5,172 nucleotides of DNA from Candidatus Hodarchaeota archaeon (GTDB lineage Archaea; Asgardarchaeota; Heimdallarchaeia; Hodarchaeales; YT1-057), in assembly GCA_016839955.1 (NCBI GenBank), contig JAEOTI010000041.1:1-5172 (forward strand), in the 5' to 3' direction. Under the pieces are notes generated by a model, which was given only the letters and a program-made list of their open reading frames with translations, made no database searches and was not told where the DNA came from. Below, piece by piece: positions 1 to 5,172 of this stretch. Every line of letters begins with the position of its first letter. The stretch's first letter is position 1. The translations under genes were made by a program, and so were the position numbers.

Positions 1-2881
1 CAAAATTAATTGGAATTATGATGGAAGATGAAACATAAATAGAGATTTCATCTAATTTTAAATTCACTTCAAGATATTTTGTACCAAAAGTATTGAGAAG
101 ATAAGTTTCCCATTGGCTAAAGTCTAATGACCATCCAATATTTGATCTAATTTGAATTTTAATGTTAAAATTCTCTTCAGGAAGTGCATAATAGGGTTTT
201 TCGACTGAAATTGTAAAATCAGGGTTGATAGGAAGAACTTGTAGATAAGTTTGGATAGACCAAGTATTTTCTTTATATTTTACCTCAGCAATGATTTCAT
301 AGTAACCAATTTCAAGAGCAAATAAATCTAAAGATTTTTTGTTTGAAGATAAATCTGTTTTAGTTCCGTTATCAAATAAAGATCCGTTAACATAAACGCT
401 CCAATTAAAATCAACATCGAAGGAACCAAGAGGATTAATTTCAAGGGAACAAGGATAGGTAGTACCTGCATAAACACAGTAATTATCGTGATTTAGCCAA
501 ATATTTAATTTGATTTGCGGTTCTTGAACTACAAGCCAACTTGTGGCATTAAAGGATTGATGATAAGAATTTATGACCATGATAATTTGATAATATCCAG
601 GTTCTGTCGGAGTCCAACTAAAATACGGACCAGGTTCTAAAAATGGTCCTACTTCATAGAATGAATCGATCCTGAGGTCTGTTTCATTAAAAATTAACGT
701 TGAATTGGCATAAACAGATATATTTAGGGCGCTAGGAGTTATTTCCCAGTTTGAATAAGCGAAATGATAAAACCATTTAGAACTATGAATTGTAGAAAAT
801 CTAGTAAAAATATCTGTGGATTCTCCCGGATTAAGATATTGTACAGTTTCAACATTGCTTTCAATGTTCCATCCTAACCAATTAATAAAAATCCAACTTT
901 CCGCAATGTAAGTTAAATCTAAAATAGGACTGTAAACGGTTAAGTTTAGGTGATACCATCCAGTAGTATTAAGACTTGACCAATTATAGTAAGAATATGA
1001 ACCATCAACTGTGACAGGTAGGTTTAGATTGCTCCATATTAATGAATCGTTTATTGATAAATATAGTTCAATATTTTCTGAAGGATTACTTTTTCCATCA
1101 AAACCATATAACATTTTATATGAACAGCCGGGGGGTAAATCAGAAGGTTGATAGATCCAAAGCTCATAGTTGGTAGCAGAATCAGATACTTGAATCCATG
1201 TCCAACTTAAGTATGAATTTTCTAGTGTTGTTATGTTGATCTTAATGCGGTAAAACCCTTCAGTTGTTAGATAATCAGTTATATTAATTGAAGTCGAATA
1301 GGAAACTGGGTGAGTCTCAGAATTTGAGGCATTAAGAAAATCTGCATCAGTCCAGACTACTCCTTGTCCTATGATCTCTAACTCTGCAGTAAAACTAATA
1401 TTATCAATAAAATAGTTATAAATCCTTGGATAAAGATATTTCTCATCAGAACTGAGGTAATAATAAGTGTGAGGACTGAATTTAATTTTTACATCTTCTT
1501 CATAACCATAAATCCAAAAAGATACTTGATCAAAAAAGGAAAACTCTTCAGAGGTGAAATAAGCACTAACTTCGTAATATCCTGAACCGTTATACCAGTT
1601 GGCTGAATTGTTAGCTACTGTATCAACAAATGACCAATAAGATGTATTGATTGAATTGGTAGTATACAAAAGAGTGCTGTTAATATCAATCTGTAAAAGT
1701 CCAGTGACTTCGGGGATGGTTAAACCAACTTTACTAAATTGTATACTTAGACTTTCATTTGGCCTGAAGAAACTTTTTAGATTAGTTTTACCTTGATCGA
1801 AAATTAATAAAACGAGGTAATGATCATCCGGAGGAACTTGAATTTTAATAAAAGTAGTCGCAGAATAATTATTTTGGGAAGTGTTTAGGTTTACTTTAAC
1901 ATCATAATGTCCGATCCCATTAAACCAAGAATCAGAAGAATTAGCGGTAATATTTATTATAATTACTTCTTCTACTGAAACATTAATTTGATAGTCTGTC
2001 TGGGTATAAATAATGGTCTCATTAACAGATAAACTGATATTGACACATTCGTTAACGTTTTGATTATTTTTGATATGAATATTGAGTGTAATATCATCTT
2101 CTTCTTCAAAATAGTAATACTGAGAGTTAAAGGGGCCAATATCATCTGGGATTACCCAAAGTTGCCAGTCTGGAAGAGTGGTGGCCTGTGGTTTAACTTG
2201 GACAATGCTCTCAACAGAATAGCTTTTGAGATCGGAATCAGTTCCGCTTAAACGTAGTTCATAGGTTCCCGGATCAGAAAAACTCATGGGGAGATTTTCT
2301 TTGCATATCTGATCTTTCAAAACAGATTGAGAAAAAGTTGTATAACTGGAATCATTAACAAATAACGAGAGATCAGCGGTATTTGTTGTGGTTCCCACAT
2401 TTTCTGTAACAGCAGAGACCACAAAAAATTCATCGACAGTTACCGTTCGTGGATGGTCGAGCCAGAGGTTTAAGTCATAAATTTCAGTCTTTTCATAAAT
2501 TTTAAACCAACTATAGGCATAATATTCTTCAGAGGAAGTCTTGGCGATGGTAGTAATTTCATAATAACCCAATTTTTCTTGAGAGGTAGTGAGGGGATGA
2601 GTCAGGCTTTCTTCGGGTTTAAGAGAATGGTTTTGAGAATAGACAGAAGAATCATTAATCAGGATGGTTAAAAGAAAATTTTGGTCCGTATCTGCTTTGT
2701 TAACCACATGGGTGACTATTTCGAAGGTCTCATTGCTAAGTTGATAGTGGTCGTTTTCAGTCCAGATCTGCAGAGCGTGATCTTTAGTTGAAAGAGAAGT
2801 AGAAGAACCTAAAGTTAATGATGAAAATAAAAATATAACTATTAAACCTATAGGGAAAAATCTGAATCTATTTTGCCACAT
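1..2881 (-). CDS. Large secreted surface protein with tandem beta-sandwich repeats (3' end beyond window)
   Basis: The frame is open without a stop for 960 codons and leaves the window at its left edge, so the C-terminus and any membrane anchor are unseen. The start is the ATG at 2881-2879: an in-frame TGA lies at 2917-2915, there is no other ATG after it, and GGTG sits 5 bases upstream. Residues 1-28 look like a signal peptide (MWQNRFRFF, then a hydrophobic run to about residue 25, then small residues). The rest is about eight units marked by a G-x-Y turn and strand at residues 105, 205, 324, 434, 542, 641, 762 and 859, each followed by an alternating hydrophobic strand and often an 'LxxW' start of the next unit. 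This resembles CARDB/Ig-like extracellular modules. About 30 N-X-S/T sequons are visible, and C802/C811 could form a disulfide. No catalytic motif was seen. An adhesin or envelope role is inferred. Confidence 0.9.
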   Translation of the reverse strand, partial: MWQNRFRFFPIGLIVIFLFSSLTLGSSTSLSTKDHALQIWTENDHYQLSNETFEIVTHVVNKADTDQNFLLTILINDSSVYSQNHSLKPEESLTHPLTTSQEKLGYYEITTIAKTSSEEYYAYSWFKIYEKTEIYDLNLWLDHPRTVTVDEFFVVSAVTENVGTTTNTADLSLFVNDSSYTTFSQSVLKDQICKENLPMSFSDPGTYELRLSGTDSDLKSYSVESIVQVKPQATTLPDWQLWVIPDDIGPFNSQYYYFEEEDDITLNIHIKNNQNVNECVNISLSVNETIIYTQTDYQINVSVEEVIIINITANSSDSWFNGIGHYDVKVNLNTSQNNYSATTFIKIQVPPDDHYLVLLIFDQGKTNLKSFFRPNESLSIQFSKVGLTIPEVTGLLQIDINSTLLYTTNSINTSYWSFVDTVANNSANWYNGSGYYEVSAYFTSEEFSFFDQVSFWIYGYEEDVKIKFSPHTYYYLSSDEKYLYPRIYNYFIDNISFTAELEIIGQGVVWTDADFLNASNSETHPVSYSTSINITDYLTTEGFYRIKINITTLENSYLSWTWIQVSDSATNYELWIYQPSDLPPGCSYKMLYGFDGKSNPSENIELYLSINDSLIWSNLNLPVTVDGSYSYYNWSSLNTTGWYHLNLTVYSPILDLTYIAESWIFINWLGWNIESNVETVQYLNPGESTDIFTRFSTIHSSKWFYHFAYSNWEITPSALNISVYANSTLIFNETDLRIDSFYEVGPFLEPGPYFSWTPTEPGYYQIIMVINSYHQSFNATSWLVVQEPQIKLNIWLNHDNYCVYAGTTYPCSLEINPLGSFDVDFNWSVYVNGSLFDNGTKTDLSSNKKSLDLFALEIGYYEIIAEVKYKENTWSIQTYLQVLPINPDFTISVEKPYYALPEENFNIKIQIRSNIGWSLDFSQWETYLLNTFGTKYLEVNLKLDEISIYVSSSIIIPINF

Positions 2882-2886
2882 AATAA

Positions 2887-2890
2887 CACC
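2887..2890 (-). promoter_or_regulatory. Candidate Shine-Dalgarno core (GGTG) of the left surface protein
   Basis: On the minus strand GGTG lies 5 bases before the ATG at 2881. It matches the core of the archaeal 16S anti-Shine-Dalgarno complement GGAGGTGA and supports this start over the in-frame TTG at 2899-2897. Only four bases match, so it is modest evidence. Confidence 0.45.
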
Positions 2891-2942
2891 AATTCTCAAA
2901 TCATTGTTTCTATCTCAAAAAGTGAAATCCTTTCCATTTTTC

Positions 2943-3065
2943 TTAATTTAAAATCTTTCTAAGGAAAAAGTCTTGAATATAAAAGCATCCAACAATAATT
3001 TGGACGTTTATAAAGGCTAGACTTATTTCTAGGGTAATAGGGATAGGACCAGAATAATGAATGTT
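2943..3065 (-). pseudogene. Possible remnant peptide A (40 codons, no start)
   Basis: A 40-codon open stretch lies between an in-frame TAA at 3068-3066 and a TAA at 2945-2943. It lacks a start codon. Its C-terminal part, ending YIQDFFLRKILN, aligns codon for codon and without gaps with YTQDLFERKFGK in the minus-strand frame at 3356-3574. About 10 of 22 residues are identical, as are 37 of 60 bases over 2952-3011 against 3458-3517. Several differences fall at third codon positions. This suggests two decayed copies of one coding sequence, but AT-rich bias could produce part of the match. The family is not recognised, and the stretch also overlaps the promoter of the left gene. Confidence 0.2.
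2944..2954 (-). promoter_or_regulatory. TATA-like box for the left surface protein
   Basis: The minus strand reads AGAAAG then ATTTTAAATTA, a purine-rich BRE-like stretch followed by an AT box typical of archaeal promoters. Transcription would start roughly 25 bases downstream, near 2923, giving a leader of about 40 bases that contains the GGTG site. AT-rich background makes chance boxes common. Confidence 0.4.
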
Positions 3066-3277
3066 TTAATTTAATTAATGCCTTAGTTGTTGGGATTTTG
3101 CAAAAATTTTGAAAAAAAAACTGAATTAACATACTTTGATTGTAAATATGCTTTATATGTTCTCTACTCACTTAAAATCCCCATGCGCAATAAAAACTAA
3201 ATATATTAACGTTATTTGTAATAAATTAAGCTAATTTTAAGGAAAAACCTTTAATCTATCCATTCCACCCCATATCT

Positions 3278-3300
3278 CAGGCGAGTCGCGTCGGACATCC
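3278..3300. other. GC-rich patch in AT-rich intergenic DNA
   Basis: By hand count 16 of these 23 bases are G or C, against about 30% in the surrounding region. It contains CGAGTCGCGTCG but no strong hairpin. It does not fit a tRNA. On the minus strand a CTGA is present, but no matching C box was seen, so a C/D-box RNA is unsupported. Its nature is unknown. Confidence 0.3.
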
Positions 3301-3329
3301 ATATTAATAATGTAGTAATAAGTAATTGG

Positions 3330-3343
3330 TCTATAAATATGGA
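3330..3343. promoter_or_regulatory. Candidate operator dyad 1 (TCTATAAATATGGA)
   Basis: This is a 14-bp near-palindrome with half-sites TCTATA/TATGGA around AA. It repeats 42 bp downstream as TCCATAAATATGGA. It embeds TATAAATA, an archaeal TATA-box-like sequence, so a bound dimer could block TBP. The proposed ligand is the adjacent winged-helix protein, which is an inference. Confidence 0.35.
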
Positions 3344-3371
3344 TTTTTTACCAATTTATTGGTAAAAAAAT

Positions 3372-3385
3372 TCCATAAATATGGA
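3372..3385. promoter_or_regulatory. Candidate operator dyad 2 (TCCATAAATATGGA)
   Basis: The half-sites TCCATA and TATGGA are perfect inverted repeats with a 2-base spacer. Its centre is 42 bp from that of dyad 1, about four helical turns, which puts both sites on the same DNA face and suits cooperative binding by dimers. It starts 172 bp upstream of the regulator ATG. Confidence 0.38.
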
Positions 3386-3483
3386 ATTAACCTGAAGAAA
3401 GGTCCAATCAAAACGATTAATTAGTGGACTAAAACAGAAATCTCTACTAAATTTACCGAATTTTCGTTCAAATAAGTCTTGAG

Positions 3484-3492
3484 TATATAAAT
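3484..3492 (+). promoter_or_regulatory. TATA-like box of the regulator gene
   Basis: TATATAAAT lies 52-60 bases upstream of the ATG at 3544. A start of transcription about 25 bases downstream would give a leader of roughly 30 bases. No GGTG or GGAGG element is seen close to the ATG, so translation would rely on a weak or absent Shine-Dalgarno. Confidence 0.42.
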
Positions 3493-3543
3493 GTCCAAAA
3501 ATACTCCAAAGATTAATTAGGATTAAATAAATAATGATCAACC

Positions 3544-3948
3544 ATGTTACAAAAAGAACGTATTCTTGGAGCAAAAATATACAATCGAGTTATTAAGACT
3601 GTAGAGACAAGTCACAAAATTCCTTTACGAACAACGATTTTATTGATGATATTTGAAAATGAACACCTTTCAAAACCAAAATTGGTAGGAATTCTTACTC
3701 AAAATATGGAACTTTCTGAATCTGTTATTAAAAATTTAAAACGGAATTATTTAGATAAATTAGAAAGAGATGGATACATAATCTTTCAAAATAATGAATA
3801 TTCACTTGCTAAAAAGGGATCAAAATTATTTGAAGGATTAAAAGATGTAAATAGTATTTCCAAGCAAATTGGTAACGCAATTACATCATGTCAAGAAACT
3901 ATTCACACATTAGAAGAGTTTTTGAAAAGTCTTAGAATAGATCAATAA
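3544..3948 (+). CDS. Winged-helix transcriptional regulator with C-terminal dimerisation-type helix
   Basis: This is a 134-residue cytosolic protein, of a size usual for single-domain archaeal MarR/PadR-like regulators. The start is fixed by an in-frame TGA at 3535-3537, just before the ATG. Residues 28-39 (LRTTILLMIFEN) would be the first core helix, 43-53 the second, and 58-75 the recognition helix and its extension ending in LDKLERDGYI. Residues 78-91 form the wing (IIFQNNEYSLAKKG), followed by GSKLFEGL; 'lekdGyI...ysLtkkG' is the classic winged-helix signature. Residues 103-131 are a likely amphipathic helix for dimerisation. No ligand domain or metal-binding cluster is visible, and there is one cysteine (C116). 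It sits between two surface-protein genes and downstream of a dyad array, suggesting local or self-regulation. GC is low (about 30%). The precise subfamily is not assigned. Confidence 0.8.
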   Translation: MLQKERILGAKIYNRVIKTVETSHKIPLRTTILLMIFENEHLSKPKLVGILTQNMELSESVIKNLKRNYLDKLERDGYIIFQNNEYSLAKKGSKLFEGLKDVNSISKQIGNAITSCQETIHTLEEFLKSLRIDQ

Positions 3949-3961
3949 AATGAAGGAATGG

Positions 3962-4008
3962 AATGATCAAGTTCGAGGATTTTCCTTGATACTTTGATGT
4001 GTTGATGT
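3962..4008. repeat. Short inverted and direct repeats between regulator and right surface gene
   Basis: ATCAAG (3966-3971) is matched by CTTGAT (3985-3990), and TTGATGT occurs twice 8 bases apart (3994-4000 and 4002-4008), just before a TATA-like box. The AATGATCAA at 3962-3970 also occurs at 3533-3541, directly before the regulator start. These could be regulatory half-sites or a weak hairpin. They are short enough to be chance. Confidence 0.25.
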
Positions 4009-4015
4009 ATTTAAA
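4007..4015 (+). promoter_or_regulatory. TATA-like box of the right surface protein
   Basis: GTATTTAAA lies 39-47 bases before the ATG at 4054, the right distance for an archaeal promoter with a short leader. Together with the 105-base gap after the regulator stop, it suggests that the right gene has its own transcript, although read-through from the regulator is possible. Confidence 0.42.
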
Positions 4016-4053
4016 GACCAAAAATAAGGAATGATAAAAGAGTGGAAGAAAAT

Positions 4054-5172
4054 ATGAAACTAAAAAGGTTTACTATTCTTGTATTATTTATTTTAACTTT
4101 AGTTTGTAATATTCCTTCTTCAACATTTTCAATTAGCCAAGAAGATACTATTCAAAAGGAATCAAATCCTGCCAGGACGATTAAGGCTTCGAATCAAACA
4201 GTGTATTCTTTTCCACATGTTCCTCACGCTTTCGAAGCTGATTCCCGTCTTGTACCTTCTTCTTCTGGTTCTCCTTCTATTTTCAGTAATGGAGTTGTTA
4301 TTAATATCACCTTAACTTCTCCCTCGAACCTTTCCCGAGTCCAAGGGGGTTCTATACTTTATTTTGCCTTTAATAACAGTCCTGTTTGGCTTTGGTATTC
4401 ATGGAATGGTTCTGCAACTACTTATGTTCCCTCTCCTGGGACTGCTTGGTCAACTAATATCTCGATGGTCGAAGGGTGGCATGGGTTAGAACTGTGGATT
4501 AATTCGTCCACAACAGATATCTCTTATAGACACTATGCTTTCCTTGTGGATAACACAGTAGAATTGCCAACTTTGGTTTCGCCAAGTAATAATTCAGTGG
4601 CGCCGTCTTGGACTGCGCTAACGTTTTCCTCTACTGAACCCTTAACATTAGATTTTATTTGGGATGACAGTGGAATGAATGGTTCAGCGGAAATTCCTGC
4701 AGGAAATGGTCAACATCATTTGGCATTGAATTGTACAGATGAAGCAAATAATCGTGTTCAGGTGCATTATTATTTTCAGGCGACTTTACAACTCCGGTTA
4801 CTCTCCCTTATTAATGAATCAGCATATCAACCAAATACGGAAATAGAAATTGAATTATCGGATTCAGGGAATATTTTTTATTCCTGGAATGAGTCGTCGA
4901 ACTCTTCAGTCACTCCGATTACATTACCCCCTAACGAAACACTTCATATTCTTGATGTCTATGGAGAAAATTTCACAGGGTATATTGTTCATCAGCGATT
5001 TGTCTTTACAACAGATAGTACCGCTCCAGTGTTGTCGATTTTAAGTGGACAGGTAGATGATGATGATGTACTTCCAGGGGAAAACATTGCAATTGGATAT
5101 GACAGTGTATTACAGGAACTAAGTATTTCCTGGCGAGAAGATCCCGAATATTCCTATTATACACAAGAACCG
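4054..5172 (+). CDS. Secreted multi-domain Ig-like surface protein (3' end beyond window)
   Basis: The frame is open for 373 codons to the right edge. The ATG at 4054 follows a purine-rich stretch (GTGGAAGAAA). An in-frame GTG at 4042 is a less likely start, and a TAA at 4012-4014 bounds the frame. Residues 1-26 are a signal peptide (MKLKRF, hydrophobic run, then SSTFS). Cys18 is preceded by LTLV, a poor lipobox, so it is probably not a lipoprotein. Residues 27-83 are a Ser/Pro-rich linker. Ig-like units follow at about 84-168 (YSWNG with W117, GWHGLELWI at 141-149, FLVDNT), 169-246 and 247-324 (FVFTTDST), and a fourth begins near 325 after DDDD (335-338). The order 'SP-N-S ... YSW(D/N) ... 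GWHxLxV ... FxxD' is typical of extracellular Ig-fold repeats of archaeal surface proteins. About 15 sequons are present. GC is near 43% in the part counted (4201-4500), above its neighbours. An adhesin or envelope role is inferred. Confidence 0.88.
   Translation, partial: MKLKRFTILVLFILTLVCNIPSSTFSISQEDTIQKESNPARTIKASNQTVYSFPHVPHAFEADSRLVPSSSGSPSIFSNGVVINITLTSPSNLSRVQGGSILYFAFNNSPVWLWYSWNGSATTYVPSPGTAWSTNISMVEGWHGLELWINSSTTDISYRHYAFLVDNTVELPTLVSPSNNSVAPSWTALTFSSTEPLTLDFIWDDSGMNGSAEIPAGNGQHHLALNCTDEANNRVQVHYYFQATLQLRLLSLINESAYQPNTEIEIELSDSGNIFYSWNESSNSSVTPITLPPNETLHILDVYGENFTGYIVHQRFVFTTDSTAPVLSILSGQVDDDDVLPGENIAIGYDSVLQELSISWREDPEYSYYTQEP

Larger units (their letters stand above)
3330..3387. 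repeat. 58-bp nested inverted repeat
   Basis: The arms meet at the loop TT (3356-3357). The inner arms are ATGGATTTTTTACCAAT (3339-3355) and ATTGGTAAAAAAATTCCAT (3358-3376), complementary apart from two unpaired bases. The outer arms are the dyads at 3330-3343 and 3372-3385, so the symmetry extends over nearly 58 bp. An extra ATTGGT at 3325-3330 makes a third copy of that half-site. A transcript could fold into a long AU-rich hairpin, but no T-run follows on the plus strand. It may therefore act as DNA (protein binding) or be the relic of a small palindromic element. Confidence 0.6.
2882..3543. other. Divergent intergenic region without a convincing gene
   Basis: This 660-base stretch separates the divergent left surface gene and the regulator gene. 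It contains the two promoters, a GC-rich patch at 3278-3300, the nested dyad array at 3330-3387 and two minus-strand stretches with related translations (2952-3011 and 3458-3517). The short open frames here (70 and 72 codons on the minus strand) have AT-driven hydrophobic or aromatic compositions and no recognisable domain. The 72-codon one would begin inside the regulator gene. No tRNA or other structured RNA was recognised. Confidence 0.6.
3356..3574 (-). other. Doubtful 72-codon frame, possible remnant peptide B
   Basis: The frame opens at ATG 3574-3572, inside the first codons of the regulator gene on the other strand, and stops inside the loop of the 3330-3387 inverted repeat. The translation has a hydrophobic N-terminal run (residues 6-23) and then a basic, aromatic stretch including YTQDLFERKF (residues 31-40) that resembles remnant A. 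No promoter or ribosome-binding site is evident for it. It could be a decayed gene or chance. It is kept only because of the similarity to A. Confidence 0.15.

Noticed and set aside
2060..2251. 63-codon plus-strand open frame
   Set aside because: It lies wholly antisense to the well-supported left surface protein and has no signal or domain of its own.
3030..3050. Resemblance to a homing-endonuclease (I-SceI-like) site, TAGGGTAATAGGGATA
   Set aside because: The order of blocks differs from the known site and no endonuclease or intron is nearby. It is probably chance.
2959..3171. 70-codon minus-strand open frame
   Set aside because: It is Lys/Tyr/Phe-rich from AT bias, lacks a recognisable domain and lies in another frame from the stretch that resembles remnant B.
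3339..3376. Intrinsic terminator hairpin
   Set aside because: The stem is AT-rich, no gene ends immediately upstream on the plus strand, and no T-run follows. Dyad binding sites explain it better.
4054..4110. Lipoprotein signal in the right surface protein
   Set aside because: Cys18 is preceded by Leu-Val rather than a small residue at -1, so the lipobox does not fit. A normal signal peptide ending near residue 26 is more likely.
4850..5044. 64-codon plus-strand open frame
   Set aside because: It is an out-of-frame shadow inside the right surface protein, whose frame is open with coherent Ig-like motifs.

Overview
The window is AT-rich and looks archaeal. TATA-like boxes lie upstream of each gene start. 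One start has a GGTG Shine-Dalgarno core, and two very large secreted proteins carry dense N-X-S/T sequons. Low GC, giant Ig-like surface proteins and a small stand-alone winged-helix regulator would fit an Asgard-type or other mesophilic archaeon. That lineage call is an inference; no rRNA or housekeeping marker is present.

Layout: (1) 1-2881, minus strand: the N-terminal 960 codons of a surface protein that runs off the left edge. It has a signal peptide and eight tandem beta-sandwich-like units of about 97-121 residues. (2) 2882-3543: a 660-base intergenic region. It holds the promoter of gene 1, a short GC-rich patch, a 58-bp nested inverted repeat made of two TCyATAAATATGGA dyads exactly 42 bp apart, the promoter of gene 2, and two minus-strand stretches that may be diverged copies of one peptide. 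(3) 3544-3948, plus strand: a 134-residue winged-helix DNA-binding protein with a C-terminal helix. (4) 4054-5172, plus strand: the first 373 codons of a second secreted Ig-like protein that runs off the right edge.

The simplest reading is a cell-surface locus: two divergently oriented exported glycoprotein-type adhesin or envelope proteins with a local transcription factor between them. The dyad array upstream of the regulator is a candidate operator for self-control or for switching the surface genes. Regulation of either surface gene by this protein is inferred from position only. No RNA gene, CRISPR array, intact mobile element or enzyme was recognised.
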